64,000 nucleotides of DNA from Clostridioides difficile CD160 (GTDB lineage Bacteria > Bacillota > Clostridia > Peptostreptococcales > Peptostreptococcaceae), in contig NZ_AVHW01000086.1 in assembly GCF_000449425.2 (NCBI RefSeq), positions 144,706 to 208,705 on the forward strand, read 5' to 3'. The notes below the pieces were generated by a model. It saw nothing but the letters and a program-made list of their open reading frames with translations. It did no database searches and was not told the origin of the DNA. The translations under genes and the position numbers were made by a program. Position 1 is the first letter of the stretch. Every line of letters begins with the position of its first letter. Of this stretch, positions 9,273-18,686 are shown piece after piece.

Positions 9273-10664
9273 CTATCCCCAAAGTTCTTCATCTGTAGGA
9301 ACTTCATTTTCTGGCATATAATAAGCAATTCTAGAAATGTTAATTAAATGCTTATAATCAAGATTTTCAGAAATACTGTTATTTCCCCAAGAACCACAAC
9401 CTAGAGTATTAGTAGGTGCAAGACCATTAAAGAAACTTCCTCCAGCACTAGTAGCACAACATTGATTAATAACAAATCTTGATACCTCTATATTTTCTCC
9501 TGCATATTCTATATTTTTAATTGTATTTGAATGGATAGATACACTATGCCCTTTTCCTTCTACATTTAAATTTGCTTTTGCAATAGCTACACCTTCTTCA
9601 AAATCTTTATACTTATATGCAGATATAACTGGACACATTTTTTCTTTTGCAAGTATATCCTCTTCTCCTGGACCATCAGCTTCTATTACTATTATTTTTG
9701 TATCTTCTGGAATTTCAACACCTGCAATTTTTGCAATTGCATGAACAGATTGACCTACTGCATCTTTATTCATAGCTTTATTTATAAACATAGCATTTCT
9801 AAAAGCTTCTTTCTGTGCATTATCTCTAACTATAAAACCTTTATTATTTTTAAATTCATCCATTACTTTATCAAACATTTCTTCTGCTACTATCACTGAT
9901 TGCTCTCCTGAACAAATTATACCGTTGTCAAAAATTCTTCCTGCTATTATTTTAGGCACTGCTTCTTTAATATCTACATCTCTATCTATAATACATTGAA
10001 CATTTCCTGCACCTACTCCAAGTGCTGGTTTTCCACTTGAGTATGCCGCTTTCACCATTCCCATTCCACCAGTAGCAATTACTACATCTGCTGATGAAAT
10101 TAAATTTCTTGTATTTTCTCTTGATTGTTGGTCAAGTATTTGTATTAAGTTTTCTGGTGCTCCTATTTTTTCTAATTCTTCATTAATCATATCAACAGTT
10201 TTAGTACTACATCCAATGGCTTTATGGTGTGGTGTGATAATGATTGCATTTCTTCCTTTAAGTGCAAACATTGCATTACTCATAGGTGTAACGATTGGAT
10301 TTGTACAAGGAGTTATTGCCGCTACTACTCCAATTGGTTTAGCTACCTTTGTTATTCCAGTTTCTCTATCTATATCAATTATACCAACTGATTTTTTATC
10401 TTTTAGATTGTTATATATAACCTTTGCTTTACTTTTATTTTTAGCTACCTTGTCTTCATATACTCCCATTCCAGTTTCTTCTACAGCAAGTTTAGCTAAG
10501 TATTCAGCATTATAATACACTACTTTCCCAACTATCTTTACTATTTTATCTACTTGTTCTTGAGTATAACATTCAAACTCTCTTTGAGCTTTTCTAGCTC
10601 TCTCAATATAACCATTAATGTATTCCTTACTTAAATCTTCAAAGTTTTCTACTGCTTTTTCCAT
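9273..10664 (-). CDS. sucD: CoA-dependent succinate semialdehyde dehydrogenase
   Basis: Reduces succinyl-CoA to succinate semialdehyde with NAD(P)H. The 463-residue protein is an acylating aldehyde dehydrogenase: PIGVVAAITPCTNPIVTP near residues 110-127, the GVGAGNVQ segment near 216-223, and FDNGIICSGEQSV with the catalytic Cys at about residue 251. The start ATG has GGAGGCGG upstream. It lies 31 bases downstream of cat1 and supplies the substrate for 4hbD. AdhE-type acetaldehyde dehydrogenases share the fold, but the neighbours make the succinyl-CoA assignment firm. Confidence 0.93.
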   Translation of the reverse strand: MEKAVENFEDLSKEYINGYIERARKAQREFECYTQEQVDKIVKIVGKVVYYNAEYLAKLAVEETGMGVYEDKVAKNKSKAKVIYNNLKDKKSVGIIDIDRETGITKVAKPIGVVAAITPCTNPIVTPMSNAMFALKGRNAIIITPHHKAIGCSTKTVDMINEELEKIGAPENLIQILDQQSRENTRNLISSADVVIATGGMGMVKAAYSSGKPALGVGAGNVQCIIDRDVDIKEAVPKIIAGRIFDNGIICSGEQSVIVAEEMFDKVMDEFKNNKGFIVRDNAQKEAFRNAMFINKAMNKDAVGQSVHAIAKIAGVEIPEDTKIIVIEADGPGEEDILAKEKMCPVISAYKYKDFEEGVAIAKANLNVEGKGHSVSIHSNTIKNIEYAGENIEVSRFVINQCCATSAGGSFFNGLAPTNTLGCGSWGNNSISENLDYKHLINISRIAYYMPENEVPTDEELWG

Positions 10665-10695
10665 TTTGAATCCGCCTCCAATTTATTAAATATTT

Positions 10696-12240
10696 TTATA
10701 ATGCACTTTTAAAAGTTTCAGACTTTTTCATTGTACCTGTACTCATAAATTTACTATGCCATGATAAAGCTTCATCTAATATATGAGGAGTTTGTTTTGC
10801 TCCATTTTGACAGGCTCTATTTAAATAATCTCTAAGTTGTTCTTTATAATCTGGATGAGCACAATTTTCTATTATTTTTATAGCTCTTTCCCTAGGTGCA
10901 AGACCTCTTAAATCAGCATATCCTTGTTCTGTTACAATTACCATTACATCATGTTCAGTGTGGTCTACATGAGACACCATAGGTACTATTGATGATATAT
11001 CACCATTTTTTGCAATTGACTCAGTACTAAATATAGTTATTGCTCCATTTCTAGCAAAATCACCAGAACCACCAATTCCATTCATCATCTTTGAACCCAT
11101 AATATGAGTAGAGTTTACATTTCCATAAATATCAACTTCAATTGCAGTGTTCATTGCAATTACCCCAATTCTTCTAGCTATTTCTGGATTATTACTAATC
11201 TCTTGAGGTCTCAGTATAATCTTATCCTTAAAGAAATCAATATCCTCTTCAAATTTTATTAACCCTTCTGGTGATGGGCTTACAGATGTAGTAGATGCCA
11301 TTGTAACCTTACCCATTCTTATTAAATCTAACATAGAATCCTGTACAACCTCTGTATAGCAAGTTAGATTTTCAAATTCAGATTCACACAATCCATATAA
11401 AACTGCATTGGCTACACTTCCTACACCAGATTGAAGTGGAAGTAGATTTTTTGACAATCTACCTGACTTTACTTCTTCTTTCAGAAAAGCAATAATATTA
11501 TTTGATATTTTCTTTGAAGCTTCATCTACAATACCTAATGGACGTGTCTTATCTTGCATATTAGTGATTACTATTCCTGCAATCTTATTTAATCCGCAAG
11601 GTATATATGTCGTACCAATTCTATCTTTAGGATGATTTATTTCTATTGGCTTTCTATTTGGAGGATTTTCTGTAATATATATATCTGCCATTCCTTCCAT
11701 TTCCATTGGTTTTGCAAGATTTATTTCAACTATCACTTTATCTGCACTTTTTATAAAAGATGGTGAATTTCCTATCCCACTAGTAGGTATAATATCCCCA
11801 TTTTCAGTTATTGCAAGTGCTTCTACTATAGCTACATCTACTTTAGGTATAGTCCCATAATTTAAAAATTGAGTAGAATGACTTAGATGCATATCTATAT
11901 AATTGACATCACCTTTATTAATATTATTTCTAAGTGTAGAATTAGTCTGATAAGGAAGCCTTCTTTCAATTATACCTGTTTCTGACCATGCTCCATCTAC
12001 CTCTGGGCCTAAAGATGCACCTGAATACACAGTCAATTTTATTTTTTCTCCACTTTTAGCTCTTTCTGAAACTGCTAATGGTACCGCTTTTGGGTAACCT
12101 GAAGGTGTAAATCCACTAAGTCCAACAACCATCCCATCATTTATAATTTTAGCAGCTTCATCTGCATTCATAATTAAATCACATAACTTTTTATTTCTTA
12201 ATCTTTCACTTAATTCTTCAAATACTCCTTCATTATTCAT
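10696..12240 (-). CDS. cat1: Succinyl-CoA:acetate/propionate CoA-transferase
   Basis: Activates succinate by CoA transfer from acetyl-CoA, starting the succinate reduction pathway. The 514-residue length fits Cat1 of Clostridium kluyveri. Recognisable parts are the N-terminal GLSGFTPSGYPKAVP loop, SGVGSVANAVLYGL near residue 260, CYTEVVQDSMLDL carrying the probable catalytic Glu, NGIGGSGDFARNG near 395 and TEQGYADLRGLAPRERA near the end. A ribosome site GGGGGGAT precedes the ATG. It is the first enzyme gene after the putative transporter, 26 bases downstream. Confidence 0.93.
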   Translation of the reverse strand: MNNEGVFEELSERLRNKKLCDLIMNADEAAKIINDGMVVGLSGFTPSGYPKAVPLAVSERAKSGEKIKLTVYSGASLGPEVDGAWSETGIIERRLPYQTNSTLRNNINKGDVNYIDMHLSHSTQFLNYGTIPKVDVAIVEALAITENGDIIPTSGIGNSPSFIKSADKVIVEINLAKPMEMEGMADIYITENPPNRKPIEINHPKDRIGTTYIPCGLNKIAGIVITNMQDKTRPLGIVDEASKKISNNIIAFLKEEVKSGRLSKNLLPLQSGVGSVANAVLYGLCESEFENLTCYTEVVQDSMLDLIRMGKVTMASTTSVSPSPEGLIKFEEDIDFFKDKIILRPQEISNNPEIARRIGVIAMNTAIEVDIYGNVNSTHIMGSKMMNGIGGSGDFARNGAITIFSTESIAKNGDISSIVPMVSHVDHTEHDVMVIVTEQGYADLRGLAPRERAIKIIENCAHPDYKEQLRDYLNRACQNGAKQTPHILDEALSWHSKFMSTGTMKKSETFKSAL

Positions 12241-12266
12241 AAATATCCCCCCATATAAAGTCTTAT

Positions 12267-13652
12267 TTACATTGGAAGTTTGTGTAAAACTATAACCAAT
12301 ATAACTTTAGTTAACAGTGCAAATGGATACGTAGCTCCATATCCTGCTGCTGGGTCATCACTATCAAGAGCATCAACAGCTGCTCCAAGACCTGGAGTTG
12401 ATGTCATACCACCACAGACAGCTCCAGATAGTAAAATCCAGTTTAATTTAAATATATATTTACCAACTAAGAATCCTATCATCATAGCTGTAATACCTAC
12501 TACTATTGCTACAAAAGCCAGATGCATACCAGATGTCATAATTGAATCAACTACTTTACCACCATATCTTAATCCAACTATTGCTAAGAAAAACACTAGA
12601 CCTATTTGTTTTAAAATGTTTAAAACCTTTTCTTCCATTCTAAAATTTACTGCCCCTATCTTACCTATATATCCAAGTACTAGAGATACAATTAGTGAAC
12701 CACCTGTAGCTCCTAGTGTGAAGTATCCTAACGGACCCATAAATACATGTATTCCTCCTACTAAATATCCAGCTAGACACGTTAAGAAAAATGTTATTAT
12801 ATTAAATGGAACTTCTGGTATCGTTTTACCTGCAACGCTATCTCTTGCTTCCTTCATTTCTTTTTCATATTTTCTTCTTTCTTCTTTAAGGTCCATCCTA
12901 AATATTTTTGGAAGGAAATTTACACCTAATATTACTATTAAAACTCCAAAAGGATATGCAACTGCATGCCCTATACCAACACCTGCTTCAGCATATGCAA
13001 TATATTTATCTATTTGCTCTTGAGTTAGTGATGTAGTTGTTTTTACATCTAATTTTCCTTCTGGGTCAACAATCTTTAAAATTTCTTTTTTATCCTCTAT
13101 TGAAGCTTTTTCAAACTCTTTTGATACATCTTCTGCATGTTTACCAGCTGTTTCTAAAGCAGCAGCTAATCCAGGTGAACTTGTTAATGCCCCTGTATAA
13201 ACACCAGAAACTTCATAAGCACTGCTTCCTTTATTGCTTGATAATAAAGTCATTACATAAGTCATAGAACCACCTATAAAAGTTATAAGAACTCCTAAGA
13301 CTACAAATCTTGCTCCATACTTCTTTAATACAGCTTTCATATCTTTTGCAGCCAATAAACCAACTGCTGCAACAAATATGATTAAAAAGAAATCAAAGAA
13401 GTCAGGAGAAATAATTCCATTTCCCATCATGACAGTTGCTGCCTTATATCCTGCTGCTGTTTCTCCTTTTGCTATTACTGAATTTCCCAAGCTATATGCA
13501 AGCCATCCAATAAATAATCCTGTAAATAATGCTCCTGATACCCCAAAATTAAACTTCCCAAATTTAATCTTTCCAAATAAAATTCCTGTAATTACAGCAG
13601 CAAACATAAGTACAAAAGGATTCATTAAAAAATCCATTAACTCAAACTTCAC
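12267..13652 (-). CDS. AspT/YidE/YbjL-type transporter, probably for succinate
   Basis: A multi-span inner-membrane protein of about 461 residues heading the succinate operon. Two repeats with the signature GALTSSPGLAAALE (first half) and GGMTSTPGLGAAVDAL (second half) resemble the AspT-type aspartate:alanine exchanger fold; a soluble insert of about 90 residues separates part of the halves, and no TrkA-C domains are evident. Position upstream of cat1 suggests uptake or exchange of succinate, which is inference. The open frame has an ATG at 13670, but the sequence AAAGGGAGTG is an ideal ribosome site for a GTG start at 13652, so I prefer GTG (VKFELMDFLMNPF). Confidence 0.75.
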   Translation of the reverse strand: MKFELMDFLMNPFVLMFAAVITGILFGKIKFGKFNFGVSGALFTGLFIGWLAYSLGNSVIAKGETAAGYKAATVMMGNGIISPDFFDFFLIIFVAAVGLLAAKDMKAVLKKYGARFVVLGVLITFIGGSMTYVMTLLSSNKGSSAYEVSGVYTGALTSSPGLAAALETAGKHAEDVSKEFEKASIEDKKEILKIVDPEGKLDVKTTTSLTQEQIDKYIAYAEAGVGIGHAVAYPFGVLIVILGVNFLPKIFRMDLKEERRKYEKEMKEARDSVAGKTIPEVPFNIITFFLTCLAGYLVGGIHVFMGPLGYFTLGATGGSLIVSLVLGYIGKIGAVNFRMEEKVLNILKQIGLVFFLAIVGLRYGGKVVDSIMTSGMHLAFVAIVVGITAMMIGFLVGKYIFKLNWILLSGAVCGGMTSTPGLGAAVDALDSDDPAAGYGATYPFALLTKVILVIVLHKLPM

Positions 13653-13671
13653 TAAATCACTCCCTTTCATC

Positions 13672-13939
13672 GTTATTAAATTAACAATTATTATTAAAAA
13701 ATATATCTCCCCTTTCTCCCTAAAACTCTATTTTGTTATTAAATTAACATTTCTAGTTAAAAAAATTTTCTTTTATTAATCTTAATCTTTTTCTTTGCGA
13801 TTTAGTTAATAATTTAATTTCAAAAATAATTACTTATTTTTAAATAGTTAAAATTTTAATATTCGTTGATACAGCTACATTGTAAGTTGATTATCGTCAA
13901 AGTATATCAGCTATTCTCTTTTGTTAATTTAATAATAGC
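13672..13939. promoter_or_regulatory. Repeated Rex-like operator sequences ahead of the succinate operon
   Basis: The 14-mer TTATTAAATTAACA occurs at 13673-13686 and 13736-13749, and its complement TGTTAATTTAATAA at about 13923-13936. The middle copy lies in TTGTTAT-TAAA-TTAACAT, two mismatches from the redox regulator Rex consensus TTGTTAA-N4-TTAACAA. This would couple succinate reduction to the NADH/NAD+ ratio. The LysR gene divergent to the operon may also bind here. Confidence 0.55.
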
Positions 13940-14084
13940 ACTATTCTTAATAGATTGAAAATATCAAAAACTTATGATATGATAGTTTAAAACTATTCTA
14001 TTTTTTTACAACAATATACAAAACTTATATTGTCGTTAATTATATACTTGTCACTAATACATAAATGAAAGGAATTAATATCCA

Positions 14085-14957
14085 ATGAACATAAATTATC
14101 TATATTATTTTCAGACTGTTTGTAAATATAAAAACATGACTAAAGCTGCTGAAAGTATCCATATTTCCCAGCCATCAATAACACTAGCTATTAAAGAATT
14201 AGAAAAAGAACTTGGCTTTGAACTTTTTTACAGAATAGGCAACAAGATAGAATTAACTCCTGAAGGAAAGATTTTTTTAGATAAATCAAAAAATTTTACG
14301 AGACAATTTGAAGACTTTCAAAGTGATGCACTAGACTTAGGGAAAAAGAGAAAGGCCTCTCTGAAAATAGGTATTCCTACAGTTTTAGGTACTTTTTTAC
14401 TTTCAAAGATACTGCCTAGGTTTAATGTAATTTATCCAGATATAGAACTTAAAATTTTCGAAGTTCCAACATTTGTTGGAGCTAAAATGATTGAAGAATC
14501 TTCACTCGATTTTTGTATTGGCATAATTGATAGTGATATTTATGATGATATAGATTCAAAAACAATCTACAAAACAGAATTGTATTTAGTTACAAATCCA
14601 AAAAATGAATTGGCAAAACAACCTATTATTTCAAATTATATGTTAAAAAATGTACCTTTTGTCATATTATCTGAAGGTTCTTATCATTATAAGATTATAA
14701 CAAAAAGACTTGAAAAAGCTAAACCAAATATAATTTTACATTCAAACCAACTTTCTACTATACGCTATTTGTTAGAAAATGACTTAGCTTCAACAATATT
14801 GTATAAAGAAATATTTCAAAATACAGAAAATCTCTGTTCAATTCCATTAGAGCGTGCAATTACTGCAAACATTGGTGTTCTTTGGAGAAGAAATCAATAC
14901 ATATCTCATAGTATGAGACTTTTTATTGAATATATGGCATCTATTCATATAAATTAG
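14085..14957 (+). CDS. LysR-family transcriptional regulator
   Basis: A 290-residue LysR-type regulator: winged helix-turn-helix at residues 1-60 (YLYYFQTVCKYKNMTKAAESIHISQPSITLAIKELEKELGF), linker helix, then a periplasmic-binding-protein-like effector domain from about residue 90 (LKIGIPTVLGTFLLSKILPRF). It is divergently transcribed from the succinate operon with about 430 bp between, the classical arrangement for a local regulator; the effector might be succinate or a related acid (inference). AAAGGAAT precedes the ATG. Confidence 0.88.
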   Translation: MNINYLYYFQTVCKYKNMTKAAESIHISQPSITLAIKELEKELGFELFYRIGNKIELTPEGKIFLDKSKNFTRQFEDFQSDALDLGKKRKASLKIGIPTVLGTFLLSKILPRFNVIYPDIELKIFEVPTFVGAKMIEESSLDFCIGIIDSDIYDDIDSKTIYKTELYLVTNPKNELAKQPIISNYMLKNVPFVILSEGSYHYKIITKRLEKAKPNIILHSNQLSTIRYLLENDLASTILYKEIFQNTENLCSIPLERAITANIGVLWRRNQYISHSMRLFIEYMASIHIN

Positions 14958-15006
14958 CTTTATTTTATACTAGATAGTACAATATTTTATTTAAGTAAAA
15001 CATTGT

Positions 15007-15112
15007 AAATATTTTAGAGTATCAGTATAAAAATAAAATATATAATCTTAGAAATTATAATTGTATACATTTACATTTAAATATTATTATACTGATACTT
15101 TTAACAATATTT
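15007..15112. repeat. Inverted repeat bounding a 56-bp AT-rich core
   Basis: Arms at 15007-15030 and 15087-15112 share AGTATCAGTATAA and its complement exactly, with flanking AATATT/TTA extensions also matching. It lies between convergent genes and may act as a bidirectional terminator, or be the relic of a small mobile element. Confidence 0.5.
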
Positions 15113-15132
15113 TTTAATTAATAATCATGTTT

Positions 15133-15732
15133 TTAATCAGGTCTACTTGGACAACCTAACAAAAAACCCACGCATCCTGAGACAAAATCTCTCATCTGTG
15201 AAATAGTACCTAAAGAAGCTGGAGCTGTAGTCGTAAAATTCCTTACAACAAAAAGTACTATTAGTGCTACAACACAAATTACAGTAGCTATAATAATTTG
15301 TAATTCACTAGTTTCTCCTTCTTCAATACCTTCAATTTTATTAACAGACACTTTCTTTTCATAATTATCAGTATCTGAAGTAAATCCAATGGTATTTTTT
15401 ACATTCATTATATTATTTGTATTTGGTCCTTGACCTTTATTAGATGAATTCTCATCTACAAAAATATTTGAAGATACATCAGTATTTATATACTTTCTCG
15501 AAGATTTCTTTATAAAATTAGCACTTAAAAAATATCCAAATATAGCTGCTGAAGTTGTTCTTACTACCACATCAATAGTTGTTGTATCTTGTGAATTCAC
15601 TTCATTAACAAATAAATTGTATATAGATTGAAACATGAGTATTGCCATTACGATTATTAGACATCTGTCAATTAATTTGATTTTATACCAGGCTTTTTTT
15701 ATATTTTTTATAAATTTATGGTTTTTATACAT
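15133..15732 (-). CDS. Small membrane protein of unknown function
   Basis: About 199 residues. Hydrophobic segments near residues 22-40 and 62-78, then a hydrophilic Asn/Ser/Lys-rich stretch, then a strong transmembrane segment (IIIATVICVVALIVLFVV) and a short tail that ends GCVGFLLGCPSRPD. The layout is faintly holin- or anchor-like but no family is recognised. The frame opens with GTG at 15744, but AGGTG there is better read as the ribosome site for the ATG at 15732. It lies after a terminator that follows the peptidase gene. Confidence 0.6.
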   Translation of the reverse strand: MYKNHKFIKNIKKAWYKIKLIDRCLIIVMAILMFQSIYNLFVNEVNSQDTTTIDVVVRTTSAAIFGYFLSANFIKKSSRKYINTDVSSNIFVDENSSNKGQGPNTNNIMNVKNTIGFTSDTDNYEKKVSVNKIEGIEEGETSELQIIIATVICVVALIVLFVVRNFTTTAPASLGTISQMRDFVSGCVGFLLGCPSRPD

Positions 15733-15756
15733 AGATATTATCACCTCTCACAATAA

Positions 15757-15796
15757 AACTAAGCCCCCTTTACTATAATATGTAAAGAGAGCTTAA
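15757..15796 (-). terminator. Terminator downstream of the M24 peptidase gene
   Basis: On the minus strand AAGCTCTCTTTAC pairs with GTAAAGGGGGCTT and is followed by AGTTTTATT. This is a convincing intrinsic terminator for the frameshifted peptidase gene. Confidence 0.7.
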
Positions 15797-15844
15797 TGGT
15801 GAGATTATGCTATGTCTTATGTAAAAAAATATATATAAATTAAA

Positions 15845-16923
15845 TTATTTGTCTAAAATCATCAAATCTTTAGGGAATTTAGTAAGTCTTTCTGGACCAT
15901 TTTTAGTAATCAGAACAGTATCTTCTATTCTAACTCCACCCCATCCTGGGAAATAAATACCTGGTTCCATTGTTATTATACATCCCTCTTCTATAATTTT
16001 ATCACCATAATTACCAATGAAAGGTTCTTCATGAACATCTCTACCAACTCCATGCCCTATACCTTGATAATAATAATCTTCATATTTCTTGACAACTTTT
16101 CTTACTCAGCATCTGGGATTGTAGCATGTACACCAACTTTCATGTTTTCAACACCTACATTTTGTGCTTCTTTAACCAAATTATATACCTCTAGTTGTTT
16201 TTCAGAAGCTTCTCCAACTACAAAAGTTCTAGTTGTATCAGATATATAACCATTATACATAGCACCGTAGTCTATAAGTACAAAGTCGCCTTTTTCTATA
16301 ATCTTATCACTAGGTTTACCATGAAGTAACGAAGTCTTTGCACCTGATATCAATATAGTCTCAAAGCCTATATTTTGTGCTCCATTCATCTTCATGAAAT
16401 ACTCCAATTTTGTAGCCAGCTCAATTTCGCTAACTCCAGCTTTTATGTGTGGAATCAATTCTTCTAATGCCTTATCTGCTATATCACATGCTTTTCTTGT
16501 ATTCTTTATTTCTTCTTCATCTTTTACGTATCTTAATGTCTCTACAATATTTTCTGTAGGTATTAATTCTCCATTATCTTTCTCAATTAGATTTTTAAGT
16601 TCCTCATATTTATCGAATACTATATTAGTTCTTTCAAATCCAAGTTTCTTTATACCTATTTTATCACACACACTTTTTACTGCTTTTGCCACACTTCTAT
16701 CAAAGTTATGCCAATTTATAATTTCAAAGCCTTTGCAAACATTTTCCGCAAGCTCCATATATCTACTATCAGTAACTAAGAAATTTCCGTCCTTACAAAT
16801 CACTGCATATGCTTCCTCATCAGGAAAACCACTTATATAATTTACATTGGTCTTCTTTGTTAAATACAGTGCATCAAGACCTTTGGATTCCAATAATTCT
16901 ACTACCTTTTTTACTCTGCTCAT
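15845..16923 (-). pseudogene. M24-family Xaa-Pro aminopeptidase, interrupted by a frameshift
   Basis: A metal-dependent aminopeptidase P type gene, about 360 codons if repaired. The first 273 codons carry the creatinase N-terminal domain and the start of the M24 fold (DFVLIDYGAMYNGYISDTTRTFVVG, with two metal-binding Asp). The frame then reads ...HATIPDAE and hits TAA at 16102-16104. One frame over, the protein continues VRKVVKKYEDYYYQGIGHGVGRDVHEEP and on through EPGIYFPGWGGVRIEDT to a stop at 15845, supplying the remaining metal ligands. A single missing base (GAG-GTA collapsed to GAGTA) explains it. A sequence error or a real strain-specific mutation are both possible. Confidence 0.8.
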
Positions 16924-17140
16924 GATTTTGCCTCCAAATAATAAATTTTACCTCAATTATATTATATCACTAATTAGTGTTCTTTTTTATCTAATAGATA
17001 CTTTATTTCTAAAATTTTTTCATATCTTTCTAACTTTATTTTAAGATTTCATTAGTTTTATCTAAGATATATTTATAATTGCAAATTACATTTATATTCA
17101 TAAGTTCTGTCAATACTTATGAGGATTTTTTTCATTATAT

Positions 17141-17299
17141 ATGTGGGTTAATCAAAATTCAGTACCTACATCATGTGCATATGGGATACATAATAAAGTC
17201 GTTCCTTATGGAAGTATTAAACATTTGATTAAGCCTTTGCAAAAAAACCACGTTCCTTATGACTATATTGAAAATGAATGTTTTTTAGTTATAAAATAG
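17141..17299 (+). CDS. Possible small protein or gene fragment
   Basis: A 52-residue frame starting MWVNQNSVPTSCAYGIHN and ending ENECFLVIK. No family is recognised. Composition looks protein-like, and two NKVVPYG / KNHVPYD segments are alike, but the ribosome site (GAGG 17 bases upstream) is poorly placed. It may be a remnant of a larger gene. Confidence 0.3.
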   Translation: MWVNQNSVPTSCAYGIHNKVVPYGSIKHLIKPLQKNHVPYDYIENECFLVIK

Positions 17300-17379
17300 C
17301 TTATAAATAGAGTGTTTATGTGGATAATTCAAATTTTCATATAAAAATTTCAAGTAAAATATTTACAAAAACAATTATA

Positions 17380-17420
17380 AGAAAGATGGTGAATTGTTAT
17401 ATAATATTCACCGTCTTTCA
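17380..17420 (-). terminator. Hairpin downstream of the FMN reductase-like gene
   Basis: GAAAGATGGTGAAT pairs with ATTCACCGTCTTTC around a short AT loop. It lies 20 bases after the minus-strand stop and is followed on that strand by a T-rich stretch. Confidence 0.65.
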
Positions 17421-17440
17421 GTCAATATCTGAAATAGATT

Positions 17441-18016
17441 TTATATATTAATATACTTTGATATTTTAAATCCAAGATTATAGGCTTTTTTTAATATTTT
17501 AGTATTATTTTCAATTGAATTTTTTTCAAATGCTTTAGTCGCAATTATAGTTTTATAATGATTTAAACCCATTCCTTTAAGATGCTTACTTGTATATCTA
17601 AAATATCTTTTAAAGAATATTGATAGAGGTGCTGCTTGAGTATAAACCATAATTAGTTTTTTATCTCCAAATCTAGGCATATGTTTACCTTTATCTATTG
17701 TTGTAAGTGGATAAAGTCTATCTAATAATAACTTGGTTTGAGCTGATACCTGGCATATATAAACTGGTGAACCTATAATTACATACTCAGCCTTTTTTAT
17801 ATCTTCATATACTTGAATCATATCATCTTTAAGTGAACATGAATAATTTTTTCTACAATATAAACATCCCTGACAACCTTTAATATTCATATCATTTAAG
17901 TAATACTTTTTTACATCAACATTATTTTTGTTTGCTCCTTTAATTATTTCATTAATTATTGTATCTACATTGCCATTTTTTCTTGGACTTCCTACAAATG
18001 CTATTATTTTAGACAT
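17441..18016 (-). CDS. Flavodoxin-fold NAD(P)H-dependent FMN reductase-like protein with Cys cluster
   Basis: A 191-residue flavodoxin-like fold: FVGSPRKNGNVDTI phosphate-binding loop at the N-terminus, and GSPVYICQVSAQTKLLLDRLYPL for the isoalloxazine side. The segment GCQGCLYCRKNYSC carries four Cys and matches the iron-sulfur flavoprotein/NADPH-dependent FMN reductase group of anaerobes. The frame could start with GTG at 18025, but ATG at 18016 sits at the right distance from AGGAGTG. It stands alone between the peptidase and arsenic clusters. Confidence 0.8.
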   Translation of the reverse strand: MSKIIAFVGSPRKNGNVDTIINEIIKGANKNNVDVKKYYLNDMNIKGCQGCLYCRKNYSCSLKDDMIQVYEDIKKAEYVIIGSPVYICQVSAQTKLLLDRLYPLTTIDKGKHMPRFGDKKLIMVYTQAAPLSIFFKRYFRYTSKHLKGMGLNHYKTIIATKAFEKNSIENNTKILKKAYNLGFKISKYINI

Positions 18017-18269
18017 TTTCAACACTCCTATTTAATATATATTTGCTATATTAAGAAATATTTGCTCCAAATATTTTTCAATTTCTTCATCTTTTCAATT
18101 TCAAAATTATTATAAAATATTGTATCTATTTTATTTATTGTATTTTCAGGCATTTTAATAACATTATCTACTTTTTTAGTGTTTGATATGAGCCTAGTTT
18201 AATATTATATTACTAATTTACTGTTTATAAGCAAGATTGATAATTGTATAAAAAAGAGAAGTTGAGATT

Positions 18270-18686
18270 TTAATAAATACTATTCATTTTGATTCTTTTG
18301 GAAAGTAACAATATTTTATCTAATATTTCATTTATCACAAAGATAAATTCTTCATCACTTTTTCCTGTGGGGTCATTCAGTCCCCAATCTTCTCTATATA
18401 TACATGGAAGATATGGACATTCTACATTACACCCCATTGTAATAATAATATCAACTTCGGGTATGTCTTTTAGTAGCTTTGAATATTGTTCTTTTTCCAT
18501 ATCTATATTATAAATTTTTTTCATTAAACGTACAGCATCTTGATTTATTTGTGACTTCACTTCAGTACCTGCTGAATAACTTTCAAAAATATCTAAACCT
18601 AGTTTCTTTCCTAATGCTTCTGCTATTTGACTTCGACAAGAGTTATGAACACAGATAAAAGCTACTTTGGGTTTATAGGCTACCAT
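18270..18686 (-). CDS. arsC: Arsenate reductase, thioredoxin-coupled (low-molecular-weight phosphatase type)
   Basis: Reduces arsenate to arsenite. The 138-residue protein has the P-loop CVHNSCRSQIAEA (Cys-X5-Arg) at residues 12-24 and the later Cys pair in the NVECPYLPC segment that relays electrons to thioredoxin. It overlaps the end of the upstream thioredoxin-like gene by 14 bases and is the last gene of the arsenic cluster; no separate terminator hairpin stands out after it. Upstream neighbours are a metalloid permease and an ArsR repressor. Confidence 0.88.
   Translation of the reverse strand: MVAYKPKVAFICVHNSCRSQIAEALGKKLGLDIFESYSAGTEVKSQINQDAVRLMKKIYNIDMEKEQYSKLLKDIPEVDIIITMGCNVECPYLPCIYREDWGLNDPTGKSDEEFIFVINEILDKILLLSKRIKMNSIY

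Noticed and set aside
12280..13023. Long plus-strand open frame opposite the transporter gene
   Set aside because: Shadow of the minus-strand coding frame: no ribosome site, and low-complexity composition as expected of a reversed membrane protein.
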